Of a stretch of 64,000 bases of DNA, positions 13,101 through 22,756 are shown in pieces. Each line of letters starts with the position of its first letter. Positions within the stretch are counted from its first letter, which is position 1. Made by a program: the position numbers and the translations under genes. Source of the DNA: Limnomonas spitsbergensis (Eukaryota > Chlorophyta > Chlorophyceae > Chlamydomonadales); the NCBI GenBank assembly GCA_037349105.1, contig JAYJMM010000041.1:5330501-5394500 (forward strand). The letters are read 5' to 3'. The notes beneath the pieces are model-generated. The model did no database searches and was not told where the DNA came from. It saw only the letters and a program-made list of their open reading frames with translations.

Positions 13101-16100
13101 AGAACAAGGGTGCCTACTGAGCATTCCTACACGTTTGCCCACCCAGCCCACCCCATGAGAAAAAGGGTGCTCCCTGGTTTGTTTATTTACCCCCTTAACT
13201 GATTTGCCCGATACTGGTCCTTACGTGACGTCCATCCGCTTTCAGGTCCGCCCTCCCAGCCCGCCCCGTGAGGACAAGTGGCGGTCCTTGATGGATCAGC
13301 TGAGTGAGCAGTCCTGCAAGGCTTACCGCGGGGTGGTCGCTGACGACCCCCACTTCATCCCCTACTTCCAGCATGCAACGCCAGAGGCGGAGCTAGGCAA
13401 CCTAAACATCGGTGAGGAGGTTAGGGGTACAGTTCCAGGTACAGGGTACGGTTTAGGCATCACTGCTCTTGTTGCGCCCCAAGCCATCTCCAGCGGGATG
13501 TTGCCTGTGTATCCATGCTGCATGCCATCCTGCTCCCTTGGTTGCTGTGGCTTCAACCTTGTGCCGGCCTTGCTTTCAAGACGGTCCTTCGCTCCCTTGT
13601 GTCTGCCCCAAGCACAGGTTCGTACCCCAGCCGTCTCCGGCGGGATGTTGCCGGCATTTTCATGCTGCCTGGCATCCTGCTCCCTCTTTTGCTGCGCCTT
13701 CAACCTCGTGCCCGGCCTTGCTTCTAACTTGACCCCCGCCCCCTCGTGCTGCCCCATGGAAAGGTTCGCGCCCCAGCCGTCGCCGGCCGGACATGGCCGG
13801 AATTGCCACGCTGCGCGCCATCCCGTGGGTCTTTGCCTGGACGCAGACGCGCCTCATCCTGCCGTCCTGGCTGGGCGTGGGCGAGGCGCTGGACGCGGCG
13901 ATCATAGACGGGAACAGAGACGAGCTGCGCAAGATGTACGTCGAGTGGCCGTTTTTCAAGGTGGGAGCTGGGCTGGGGGGGGAAGGTTTACAGAACTAAC
14001 AGAGCCGTCCAACAGCCCCGATCGGACATGGGCTCGCTGCCCGTAGGACAGGGTGTTGTGGGGGAGAATGAGAGTTCTACCATTCTCCTATATCTGAGAG
14101 GATCCTTTGCTCGTGTGTGTGCACGGCGGCTTCAATCTGATTGAGATGATTCTGGACATGACGTGTGACCTTGAAGTGCAGCATATGTGATATGTGTGAT
14201 CATGTTGTGTGACCATGCAGTGTGGCCATTGTGTGTGAACACGGTGGTGTGTGAACACGGTGGTGTGTGCCAGCCTGAATCGGCATTAATGAGATGGTCG
14301 TGGCAAAGTGTGACCGTGATGAGTGACCATGATGTGTGACCATGCAGGCCTCGATCGACCTGATAGAGATGATCCTGGCAAAGTGTGACGAGCGCATTGC
14401 CGCGTTGTACGATGAGGTGCTCGTTAGCGACCCTGCAGAGAAGGCGCTGGGAGTGGAGCTGAGGGGCAAGCTAGCAGGCACCGTGCGGGTGAGGCAGGGG
14501 GGGCTTGGCATTGCACGCGGTAGGGTTAATAGCCGGCACAATAAAGTAAACTGACTGCAGTCACTCGATATTGCGGCCCTTATCAGGCTATCTCCAGCCT
14601 TAACAGCTGGTTTACCATCACCCAACCTATCAACCTCTTAATTTACAGCAAGTCCAGAGGCTCCTCTGGACTGGTCGTAAATTATATGGTTGGGACAATA
14701 ATGGGGGGGGGACAGCGGGGGAGCATGCTAGCAGGCAACGTATGGGTGAAGCAGGGAAGGGGCAAGGGCATGGTTGTCAGCTGGCACGAGTACAGGCACA
14801 AGTTCAACAGGGTGGGGAGGGGGGTGCAAGGTCATTGAGTCAAGTCTGGTGCTTTGACGAGCCTGGACAAGCAATTTGCTGGACAAGCGTGTAACCGCTG
14901 ATTAACCGCTCCTCGTTAGTCTGAACCCAGGCTTTCAGATCGTTAAATATGAATATAATCAAACGTATGAAGCTCAAATAGCCGCATAAGATACAATGCC
15001 GGGTCCTCGCCGATGAGGCTTGAGGAGTCTTGTAAAACATGTTGCTGGCATATTTTCTGTGATGAGCCTCATTGTACGCACTGCCTGCGACGATGAGGCT
15101 TAAAGAGCCTCAGAAGGTCATACCACAAATGCTGGCGCCACATCTGTTGCGCAGTACCAGTAGAGCCCCCTGCTCTGACACTCTCCTCCGGAACTGATAT
15201 CTCTCTCCATATCCGAACCTGAAACGATAAGGACACAACTAAATATACTTGTGTTCATATCGTTTCCCCCCCATCCCGAATGGAATTGCAAGCAGCACTC
15301 CCCCACAGGACCCTTCTGCCCAGGCGCTGCTTGACATAACGGGACACCTGCGTCGGCTGCCTGCACGCACACGTTTATGCTTTACTTCACGCAGTTTAAA
15401 TTCCTGACATGTCCCCCCCGTCCAAGTGTTGCTTGACTGGACTGGTCACCTGCACCTGCTGTCAGGGGTCACGCGTTCCAGTTTCTATCCCCACCCTCTC
15501 CACTCTCGCCATGTTTCTCCTGCTCGTGCCCTGCTTGACGCGATCCGCACCTGCTGCTTATGCTCTCCTGTTTTATGTTTCACGCTGCTGCTTTCATGCC
15601 CACCATGTTCCACGCGCTGTTTGATGCTCCCTGGTTCAATTCTTGACGTTTTCCGCTTTCGATTCCCGCGCAGGCGCTGCTTGACGTGACGGCACACCCG
15701 CACCTGCTGCTAATGCTCTCCTGTTATGTTTCAACTCCCGCTGCTTTCATGCCCACCATGTCCCTCGCGCTGTTTCATGCTCCCTGGTTCAATTCCTGAC
15801 GTTTTCCGCTTTTTCTTCCGGCAAAGGCGCTGCTTGACGTGACGGGACACCCCCACCTGCTGGCCAACCAGCTGCCGCTCCGCCGCATGCTAGAGATGCG
15901 CAACCCCTACATCGAACCGCTCAACATCCTGCAGGTGAGGCGTCCTTTTGGTCAGAACCCCGGACAGGTGTTTGATTTAAGAGCCTTTCTTGGGAGTTCA
16001 GTCAGATCAGGAGCTCTATGGATGATGGCAGGCGGGTTATGAGGTTCTAGCCAGTTAAGCAATCTCCTTCTGGATGGTGTGGGTTCAATTAGGTTACAGG

Positions 16101-17957
16101 TGCCTTCTTAGATAGTTGCTTCCCTGCTTCCCTGGCCAGGTTGCAGGTTCCTAATTAGATAGTTCCTACCCTGACGTGACGGGCTCCTGACATGCTCGGC
16201 CGGCAGGCAAGCAATCTTCTAGAAGGATCCTTAGAAATACGGGTTCTTTAGGGTGCTTCAGCTGTGGGTCTTCTGCATCAAGGCCTATGATCAGGGGATG
16301 CAGGAGCAGGAAGCCCTGCTGCTCGGGCTACCTTGCAGGCCGGTCCAGTTTTGGTCCTCATCGGGCCAGGGGCGGCAGCCCTGTGACATGCCGAAGAGGA
16401 ACTGGTGCCCACTCGCACAGGCGCAGCCCGTACATCAAGAGCACCTTCACACCCTGCAGGATAAGAGTCCAGCCAGGTTGGGAGTCGTATTTTGTTATGA
16501 GTCGGGGCCAGGTTGCGAGTCGTGTACTGTTCAACGTCTGGCCAGGTTCCGAGTCATATTTTTACATTTGTCCGGTTATGACTTATGAGTCATATTTTGC
16601 CAGGCTTCTTGCCATGTTGGCCATCCGTCTCTGGTTACGAGCCTCTCATCTGCCCCGACTCTATGACCTGCTTCCCTGTGTCAAAGCCTCTCTTCAGTCC
16701 CGCCCCTCAGATCCACCTGCTTTTCTTTGGGCCTCTCCTATGCCCGCCCATATGCCATGCCCCGCACCTCTGCCATGCCTCCCTCTGCTTGAGCCTGCCT
16801 TAAAACTCATTTGCTTGTGTTTAAACCCCCCTCCTGCCCAGCCCCTATGACCTGCCCCTCAGTCTTGCCTGCTTGTGTTGCCCCCCCCTCCTGCCCAGCC
16901 CCTATGACCTGCCCCTCAGTCTTGCCTGCTTGTGTTTTCCCCCCCCTCCTGCCCAGCCCCTCTGACCTGCCCCTCTGTCCCGCCTGCTTATGTTTGAACC
17001 CCCCTCCTGCCCAGCCCCTCTGACCCGCCTGCTTGTGTTTGAGTCATCCCTCTGTCCCGCCTCTCTGTGTCAGGTGGAGATCATCAGACGACTAAGACAG
17101 AACCCTGAAAACCAGCGCCTCAAGGATGCAATGCTCATCAGGTACACAGCTGTTAGATAGGGGCAGCTGTCATAATTATGATGCAGGGCTCAGCCATGGT
17201 AGCACGATCCAGCTGAATGTAGCGATCTGGGGTATATATACCCCTAAGAGTCGCCCCGATACATCTAGATCCTTTTACATCATGATCAATGCCCCTCGTA
17301 GTGGCATATCGTTACACTGAACCTGCGCCATATCGTGCCGTATTGTGCTACGTTGGTAGTGCAATCCGGCTTGTCCTGCGTCGTATTGCACAGTATTGTG
17401 CCGTATCGTGCTACCAGGGGCTCAGCTGATGTGCACTGGGAAGCTCTGTCCTCAATAAATGGAAATCCGCCTTTGCCGGTTACATAGCCTCATGCGGCCT
17501 CATGTATCTGCATGCGCTAATGCAACGTTCACCTGCTATTTAAAATGCACACTCACCTGTGTGCACAACACACACTCTTGTACGCACACCAAGGACTAGT
17601 GAGGCCAATATGGTTGTAACGAACATTGTCAGTAGCCCATGTGCTCAAGCGGTTCAGGAGGTTCTTCAGGGTTTGAGCAAGGAGGTTCCGGCACTTTTAG
17701 GGTCAACTGAATCCTCGAGGCGGAGGCAAAATTCGCGTGGAGGGATAGGTCTCATCACACTTTTTGTGCATGCCCTGATGTGTCATCTGTTCTGGAACAT
17801 TCCGTCTCTTTTCTCTTGCCTAAGTTTGCCTCCTAGTTTGATGCTGAGCCGTGGTTTCCCACACCATGGTTACTCATAAAACCTGGAAATGTGACTGTGC
17901 CACACATGCCTTTGCAGCATCAATGGCATCGCAGCAGGAATGAGGAACACGGGCTGA
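1135..17957 (+). CDS. PPC2: Bacterial-type (class-2) phosphoenolpyruvate carboxylase, C-terminal 725 aa in 18 exons; 5' part outside window
   Basis: The enzyme adds bicarbonate to phosphoenolpyruvate, giving oxaloacetate and phosphate (anaplerotic carbon entry, cytosolic). Exons: 1135-1237, 2043-2290, 3343-3426, 4303-4433, 5046-5154, 5843-5956, 6526-6708, 7110-7234, 8562-8672, 10085-10150, 11466-11577, 12619-12690, 13246-13411, 13764-13960, 14348-14488, 15827-15934, 17074-17141, 17918-17957. All introns are GT-AG and all junction phases agree. Visible motifs are [23 protein letters not shown], the catalytic glycine loop [27 protein letters not shown] and the C-terminus [14 protein letters not shown], rather than the QNTG of plant-type enzymes, marks the bacterial-type class, as do QSQPPGSV and [10 protein letters not shown]. 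The His and DRDGNP active-site motifs normally lie further N-terminal, so they should be upstream of this window. In green algae class-2 subunits join large PEPC complexes (family knowledge). Exon 1135-1237 and the exact 3343 acceptor are the least certain. The symbol follows algal usage. Confidence 0.93.
1258..1462 (+). repeat. Dispersed repeat family A, copy 1
   Basis: About 205 bp running from GTCCAGTGGAGCG through TTTGATGCAGGGGACAGGTG to ATGACGTGGGTGC. The same two ends recur at 58336-58545, and internal parts recur at 38699-38815 and, inverted, near 55165-55235. No coding capacity is seen. It is probably a non-autonomous element lying in a PEPC intron. Confidence 0.65.
1655..1835. repeat. 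Tandem repeat with TTTAGGG-like spacer
   Basis: Three copies of a roughly 60-70 bp unit containing GGCTCCAACCAGCTAGCTTT and a GCTAGCTGG inverted arm, joined by CCCTTAACCCTAAAC-type sequence. An adjacent GGGTTTAGGGTTTAGGG tract lies at 1569-1586. Confidence 0.75.
2750..2905. repeat. Short tandem repeat in PEPC intron
   Basis: About seven imperfect units of the form CAACATTCACACTGATCAAC, alternating GATC and GGCC variants. Confidence 0.75.
3163..3361 (+). repeat. Duplicated acceptor and exon start of PEPC exon 3343-3426
   Basis: A unit of about 105 bp occurs twice. Both copies begin with CCCCTCACATGCACCTATG and both contain CAGGTCYCTCCTGCAGCAGCA. The downstream copy is the real exon start, with its acceptor just before 3343; the upstream copy at 3221-3257 is an unused look-alike. 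Confidence 0.75.
3470..3600. repeat. ACAGCTTCAGCT tandem repeat
   Basis: A 12-bp repeat, ACAGCTTCAGCT, with interspersed CTAACGCTAC variants, in the intron after PEPC exon 3343-3426. Confidence 0.8.
3802..3840 (+). repeat. Degenerate copy of the 3' end and donor of PEPC exon 3343-3426
   Basis: The sequence around CGTACCGCACAATCCTAGGG followed by CAGGTGTGC matches the real exon end (TACCGCACAATCCTGGGAGAG and GTGCGC at 3405-3432), about 400 bp downstream in the intron. Confidence 0.7.
4177..4232 (+). repeat. Degenerate copy of the start of PEPC exon 4303-4433
   Basis: Bases 4177-4232 repeat the exon text GACCGCCTCAATGCCACCCG through GAGGACTTGCTG and CGACCCCTCGGT with few changes and a deletion. 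They sit about 130 bp upstream of the real exon. Confidence 0.75.
4414..4880 (+). repeat. Four-fold tandem repeat of the 3' end plus donor of PEPC exon 4303-4433
   Basis: The real exon ends in CCCTTGAGGACCATCTACTG followed by GTGCGGG. Near-identical copies of that junction stand at 4506, 4591, 4682 and 4767. Each is followed by the same GGATCAAGGGCTGCCAGGGA spacer and a GGGTTGTATATG stretch, in units of about 85-90 bp. Later copies carry small changes; the last has GGTTCG in place of GGTGCG, which spoils its donor. Confidence 0.9.
5340..5842 (+). repeat. Ladder of degenerate copies of the acceptor and first half of PEPC exon 5843-5956
   Basis: Copies at about 5730-5795 and 5636-5700 are nearly identical to the real acceptor and exon start (CTGATCTGGTTCAGGAGAGC ... 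GATGCCATCACCC). More decayed versions lie near 5546-5612, 5455-5500 and 5345-5395. Similarity falls with distance from the real exon. The near copies end in in-frame stops or lose the exon's second half. Confidence 0.88.
6425..6480 (+). repeat. Copy of the acceptor side of PEPC exon 6526-6708
   Basis: CCGGCGCCCACTCGTACCCG followed by TGGACATGCCCATGACG repeats the real exon start at 6529-6562 about 90 bp upstream. Confidence 0.8.
7385..8550. repeat. 1.15-kb minisatellite ending at the acceptor of PEPC exon 8562-8672
   Basis: Dozens of units are built from CATCCCTGACTGTA and CGGACCCCTCACTGTA in varying order, with period about 14-45 bp. On the gene strand it is C/T-rich and runs directly into the CCCCCGTAG acceptor. 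Confidence 0.95.
8690..9405. repeat. About eight 90-bp tandem repeats after PEPC exon 8562-8672
   Basis: Each unit begins with a variant of TTTCAGTGCGTACCAGACCA and contains GCTGGGGAGCCACCCCTGGG. The starts are spaced about 90 bp apart, near 8694, 8772, 8863, 8953, 9043, 9132, 9220 and 9310. Each carries an acceptor-like TTTCAG followed by text loosely like the next exon start, so descent from an exon edge is possible but not clear. Confidence 0.93.
9420..9545 (-). repeat. Dispersed repeat family B copy, inverted, diverged, in PEPC intron
   Basis: GCTGGACCAGGCCCCCTGGA and ATATAGCTGAGGTGTAGCTG keep the inverted CAGCTACA end. Confidence 0.5.
9775..10095 (+). repeat. Three 130-bp repeats, each ending in an acceptor-like site before PEPC exon 10085-10150
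   Basis: Units contain GGCAGTGCGCAGGGTCAA and CGTCTGCCAAGCGGAC, and end in GTCCTGCATGCACC, GCCCTGCAGGTGCT and GTCCTGCAGGTGCC. The last of these is the true acceptor and exon start. Confidence 0.85.
10385..10945 (+). repeat. Four decaying copies of the end and donor of PEPC exon 10085-10150
   Basis: Text matching GACGGGCATCAAGATGACGC and TGTTCCACGGCAGGTGGG recurs at about 10388-10425, 10534-10566, 10745-10780 and 10908-10940. Copies are separated by a repeated spacer holding GGTGATGGCTAGGGGGACAA. Each later copy is further from the exon sequence. Confidence 0.85.
11150..11205 (+). repeat. Degenerate copy of the start of PEPC exon 11466-11577
   Basis: TGTGTTCCAAGGAGGTCACA followed by GTGGGGCGTGGCAGCGGTCC mirrors the real acceptor and glycine-loop codons at 11456-11495. 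The copied loop has lost several glycine codons and is not translatable as the motif. Confidence 0.75.
11560..11960 (+). repeat. G-rich minisatellite seeded by the donor of PEPC exon 11466-11577
   Basis: The exon ends GAGATGGTGCAG with donor GTGGGGGCAAAGG. About five units repeat GGGATGGTGCAGGTGGGGGC with small changes (near 11616, 11668, 11717, 11765 and 11815), merging into GGGGATGGGGATG repeats. Confidence 0.88.
12895..13042 (+). repeat. Dispersed repeat family B copy in PEPC intron
   Basis: Starts TTCAGCTACATTTCAGCTAC, contains GGCCGGTCAAGGTTAGGGGC, and ends GCGGCCTGCTTAAGGTGG, like the copy at 30335. Confidence 0.78.
13475..13665 (+). repeat. Two degenerate copies of the start of PEPC exon 13764-13960
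   Basis: At about 13475-13530 and 13617-13670 the text GCCCCAGCCGTCTCCGGCGG and nearby bases copies the real exon start GTTCGCGCCCCAGCCGTCGC. Each copy is followed by the same CATGCTGC...ATCCTGCTCCCT spacer, in a unit of about 145 bp. Confidence 0.8.
14120..14347 (+). repeat. Two degenerate copies of the start of PEPC exon 14348-14488
   Basis: At about 14128-14172 and 14270-14320 the text TCTGATTGAGATGATTCTGG (or an AATGAGATGGTCGTGGCAAA variant) echoes the real CTGATAGAGATGATCCTGGC. The spacer between is a TGTGTGACCATG-type repeat. Confidence 0.75.
15316..15720 (+). repeat. Three copies of the acceptor and start of PEPC exon 15827-15934
   Basis: Copies at about 15318-15360, 15424-15462 and 15672-15715 repeat GGCGCTGCTTGACGTGACGG and CACCTGCTG. 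The nearest is closest to the real exon start at 15827. Units of about 155 bp also repeat TTCCGCTTT and ATGCTCCCTGGTTCAATTC. Confidence 0.85.
16255..16378 (+). repeat. Dispersed repeat family B copy in PEPC intron
   Basis: GCTTCAGCTGTGGGTCTTCT, then GCAGGAAGCCCTGCTGCTCG and GGCCGGTCCAGTTTTGGTCC, gives the family's order of motifs. Confidence 0.65.
16430..16600 (+). repeat. Copy of the end of PEPC exon 15827-15934 followed by short repeats
   Basis: CCCGTACATCAAGAGCACCT and TCACACCCTGCAGG at 16427-16462 resemble the real exon end CCCTACATCGAACCGCTCAA and CATCCTGCAGG. It is followed by about four units of GCCAGGTTGCGAGTCGTATT type. Confidence 0.65.
16815..17066. repeat. Pyrimidine-rich tandem repeat before PEPC exon 17074-17141
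   Basis: About five units of some 57 bp read CCCCTCCTGCCCAGCCCCTA, TGACCTGCCCCTCAGTCTTG and CCTGCTTGTGTTT. The array is C/T-rich on the gene strand and sits immediately upstream of the acceptor. Confidence 0.92.
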
Positions 17958-18070
17958 GCCTGTGGTCGGCACTGCCCAGTGTGCGGCACGTGAGCCTGGT
18001 GGGCGGCACAGCCCAGTGTGGGCAGTGTGCGACAGTGTGCTGCTCGTGAGCCTGGTGGGCGGCACTGCCG
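17958..18070. repeat. Tandem repeat in the PEPC 3' flank
   Basis: Three copies of GAGCCTGGTGGGCGGCACWG-like units, linked by CCCAGTGTG and beginning right at the stop codon (ACGGGCTGAGCCTGTGGTCG). This parallels the exon-edge repeats seen within the gene. Confidence 0.7.
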
Positions 18071-20334
18071 TGTTCCCCATTTGGTGATGGTCGTGGAGCA
18101 AGGCATGCGAGAGGCATGGGGCAACCAGGCACTAGCAGGGGCAAACACACTGAGGGGTGGGAGTGGGGCATGCCCTTGTGACTAGGGAGACTGGCCGCTG
18201 TACTTTACTTAAAATATGTGATGGGTGACTGTGTGCATTGGACAAGTGCGAATGGGGTGCTTGCGCAGAGTATGGGTGCATGAAAAAAGTGCACATGGTG
18301 CACAAAACAGCTTGAAGCACATGGGTGCATGGGGGGTTCTGGAGTGTGAACGAAGAAGTGAGGTGTGAATTTGAGGCACACAGGTTCATGGGGCTTCCGG
18401 TGACCTCTTCCGATCCAACGTAGCACCATATTAGCTCTACTCTCGCCAATATTGGCATGTGCATGTTGGATTTTACACGGCATGATGCTCCACTTCCTAG
18501 CAAATCGGCAAATGTGTGCGGCATGTCATTTGGTATGATCAAGCATGCCTTACTGCCTGAAACAGCTTTATTTGACGTCCTAGATGTGACAGTGTCACTA
18601 ACCGGCTTCAAGCGCATTTTGTCTTCACGGCTAACAGGAAGGGCACATCAATGTACGTTCCCCACAGCCACCAGCAAAACCGGCAACCCCGACTGGCAGG
18701 CAAGATCCTTCACCCCGCGATTTTTCCTAGGTCCTTACCCTACCTGAATGTTGATGCTTGCCGACAGAAGCAATGAGGAGCAGGAGAAGAAGTGGATGAG
18801 ATTGTTTAGGGATTCTAGTAGTTATACTGTCTAACAAAGCTTCAAATTTTATGCACGGGGCAGAATGTGCTCTCCAACCGATGTGGGCACTTATTAAACT
18901 AGGACCAAGGTAGGGAGAGAGGTGTCGGGTAACTGTCAGGAAAGAAAAATGTACCGCCACCATAAAACGCTTTCCGGTTTGCGCAAAAGTATTACCGTAT
19001 AGGCGCACTGCTTGAAAACATTAATTCGAAAACTCCGAGCTGTGCGCTAATTCTGCGGTCTAGGAAAACAAATTTAGCTGGTCCGCAAGCAGGCCAATAC
19101 TGGTGCGCTAGGCCCCGAGTGCCATCCCGGCAGAGCATGATCCTTTTTTGTTACATTGCTCCACTAAATTCTCAGAATAACCGTAGGCAGATAGACAGGT
19201 TTTTTGCTCTCAAGTGCTTCCTGGGGCTTCAGGCTCCAGGAAGACGCCTCAATAACAATTGTAAAAAAAACTCCTCATTCATGGGCGAAAAGGGTTTTAC
19301 GTGTATCCAACTCCGAAGCTGGTATTGCTGAGGCAATGTGTTACTTGGTGAGCCATGGAGGACTTTGGCAAAAGTGAATTGGAGTGCTAAGTGCCCTTTA
19401 TAGGGGTTAACTAGCGTGTGCAGGAGCGATAAACTGCTGGCAGACAGTTTATCCTCGACTAATCCTCGGGTTACTGCACTAACCTTTGATGATTCCTCTC
19501 TTGCTGTTGACAAAAGTAGCGAAGTGAACTCGTTCCTGCTGGGGCTAGTTGTACTGAAGCCGACTGTTGACAGTAGGAAATGGTGTGGAACGGACTTGAG
19601 AGTCGAATCAGCCGAAGTGATGAGAAAGGAGGAGCCGAAGAGGCGACTCTTTGATGAGGAGGATCGGCTGCTGGTGCAGTAAATCGACTTGGTAGCCAGA
19701 AAAGGCCTGGGTAGCAGCTCACAGTGTCGAATTATAGCCTAGAGATAGAACTGTTGAAGCTCACAGTGTAGGGTATAATCGAGAGATAGAGCTGAGATGG
19801 ATGAAGTAGAGAAGCTGATGCTAGAGATCACGAATACGTGTAGTGGTTAACTAGAGATATTCGATCAGTGTAACGATCAGGGCCTATTTCTGAATGATGT
19901 GGTCTTGGAGAAATAGGATCAGTGTAGTGTAAACTAGAGATCTCCTATTAGTGCAGTGTCCTGGCCTTGATAAGAGGCCGAAATATCACAGTTGGACGTT
20001 AATCCCAGAACAGTTTACAGATAGCATGGTGATTCAACTTCGGTATGTTACTTGAGTAAGAAGAGAAGAATGCCTGGAGTTAGCCAGGCATCTTCTAAGT
20101 ACCACAAACAGACGAAATCCGAAACCAAAAAGCGGTACAAGCCACCCATACGTGCGGTGCACCCATACGTCGTGACACAAGGGGCACAAAGAGGATGATC
20201 TCAGGACACAACTTACACAATCAATACATGGTTATGGTAAGATGGTTTGTTTCCTGTTGGGGCAGCCCATGGTGGCATGAATCTGGCATGCCTTGGGGAT
20301 TTGGGGGTGCTTTTGAGTTTTGAGATGACGTTCT

Positions 20335-20605
20335 AGGATAGTATGGTATTGATTGAGGCCGACATGTACATGGACCCTTTGTTTTCCTTCTAAGGGTGCA
20401 ATGTGTAATACTTGTGTAGGGGACCCACAATGGGATTACTCCCGGTTTTTTGAGTAAATATGTTACATAGTATTGATTGAGGCAGTACACTTATATTTGG
20501 TTGCCCAACTAAGAGGCGCAGTGCTTTGTTTAAGGGAGTATACTAGGAGATACTCCCGGTTTTAGGAGTAAATATATTACATGGTATTGGTTTACGCAGC
20601 TTTGA
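20335..20605. repeat. Tandem repeat of about 120 bp, two and a part copies
   Basis: Units share TAGTATTGATTGAGGC near their start and TACTCCCGGTTTT followed by GAGTAAATATRTTACAT at their end. No coding potential is seen. Confidence 0.75.
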
Positions 20606-21002
20606 GCAGGCCACCAGGGATATGAAATCATGGCAGGGGTATTCCGCAGACAATTTTCAAGGAAAGTAGTTTAAGCACGATGTCGGCTGTATGTCAGTAC
20701 TATCATCGGCAGTAAGTCAGGGCATTCATGGGGAGACCAATTTGAAAGGAGGCGTCTTAGACGTAGGATGTAGGCAGCAAAATTGTATGAACTTAGGGAG
20801 ATGCAAGTTGGCAGCAACGTAGACGTTTATTAGGGAACGTCAGAGACGCTAGATGGGAAAACATCCTTGAAGGTGTGGACAGAAACCGGTCTGAGTAGGG
20901 AAAATAGAAGGGTGGAGTACCAATTACCGGTACTCGGAAGAAAGAGGCGCATCATTTAATTTTTGGTTGAAAGAAAAATGGCAGAGGAGCCGATGATGGC
21001 GA

Positions 21003-21040
21003 TTTAGGGTTTAAGGCTTAGGGTGTAACTAAACCCTAGT
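21003..21040. repeat. Interstitial TTTAGGG-like tract
   Basis: GATTTAGGGTTTAAGGCTTA followed by GGGTGTAACTAAACCCTAG contains degenerate plant-type telomere units in both orientations. Confidence 0.6.
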
Positions 21041-22756
21041 TATACTCTCAAGTAGGATGAGAAAAAAGGTGCGACAACAGTGAGCGGTGGTGAAGGGGAA
21101 GAGGGATGAATGGGCAGTGGTTGCATGTGGTATGAGCAATATATAATATGTTCCGTACTATGCAGTTGTACACCCAACCCTGAAATCATCGGTCGCATAC
21201 TTCGATCACAGATGTCTCTTCCGTTGTTGCACGTCGTAGACTTCATGTTTTTACATTCTTTAGGCGCCAAGTGACAGGAAGGGACTTGCCCCCAAGATTG
21301 CTTTGTGTCTCGGTTTCAAGATTTGCTTCATTCGAATGGGGGCCCAGAGATCTCAATTCCGTATGAGACAGGTACCCACATAACTTAGGTATCATTAATA
21401 ACAGGCAACACAAAAGTCCAGCCCAGACAAAGACCTGCATCTGGAATGAAAGTAATCGCCACAGGCAATTCTCAGCCATGGTCATGGATCAGTCCCTAAG
21501 CATGAGAATAATATCGGAATAATATCGGAATAATATCACAAAAATGCCATGTCAAGTTTTGAGCAGTCTGTCGGCACCAAGATGGCGCATGGGACCTACA
21601 CTCGCAACCATGTTGTCATGACTTCATGGGCTGCGAAAATGCAGCAAAAGAGCCTAGCCATGCACTGGCCCTCAAGTAATCAAATGTGAACATTTATGTA
21701 AGTTGACGATTTCCAGTCAGCACCATCGGCCATATGAACACACTATTGTGACCCATAAGACACAAGGCTTGCCCGTTCATGTTCATAATCTTCACGTCCA
21801 TGGGCTACAAGAGGCAAGGCCCATGGAACAAGCGCACTTGGGGGCTCCACTCCAGCTCACCTCAAGCAGACATGCACTGTGAAGGGTCTCCCACCTGCCC
21901 CCCTTATGAATTGGGGCATTACGTTTTCCTAACCCAGTCTACTACCTGATAAAGGAATAGGACTCCAACCTGGCCCCGGCACTCCGGGCCACTCCGGCCT
22001 TGAGACTGTATGGTCGCCGCCCCGGCGAACTTAAAGCACGAAGGCAGTAGAACGCTGAAAGAGACAGACAAGCCAGGTAGACAATCAATGACAGTTTAGG
22101 GGGCGAGAATTGCTGATATGAGCTTGAGAAATGTTCATGGATCTAGACCAATGAATCAAACGACAATTGAGCCTTTGAGGGGACCTCACAGTCCCTTCTA
22201 CAATGGACCTCGCCTAAAATCCTTGACCCTTAACCCCAAACTAGGAGCTGGCTGCAGGATCTTGCAGTTCACCGCTGGACCTTGCGTCGGAATGACTTAC
22301 ATCTCCACTTAAAAGTCGTACTCCTCAAACTGTCTGCGAGAAACGTATGGACGTGGCACCTGCAACAGGATGGGGAGATGTATGACAGGTCAGCAAGGGC
22401 GCGAAATGCAGTATTAAACTTGTCTCGGTCAATCAAGGCGAGCACAAAAGGTAACATATGGCCGTGCTTATACTTCTGGTGACCGTAATATGTATGCTAG
22501 GTCAGACTTTTTCCGTCATGAGAACAATGTTGGTGCATTTTTTGACATCTAACCATGTGTGCCTGTTTCTGTTGGTACAAAGCCGTTGTGCATCTTTCTC
22601 AGCATAATATTTCATTCGGACAGCACGGACAGCAGACTCAAAAACGTGGTAGGCCGTGAAGGCGGGAAGGTAGTACAGACTACTTTGCACATTCTCCTAT
22701 GCTGCTTAATTAGTACCGCTGGAAGGCAGTCTCATACCAAACATTTATCACCATCA

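Larger units (their letters stand above)
18170..22100. other. Gene-poor stretch downstream of PEPC
   Basis: No reading frame here shows family motifs or convincing splice structure. A frame of 88 codons at 19416-19682 has ordinary composition but no recognisable domain. The stretch contains a tandem repeat at 20335-20605 and a TTTAGGG-like tract at 21003-21033. Base composition is less G+C-rich than the coding exons. Confidence 0.5.

Noticed and set aside
1135..17957. Plant-type PEPC
   Set aside because: The C-terminus is RNTG, and motifs such as QSQPPGSV and [10 protein letters not shown] follow the bacterial-type class.
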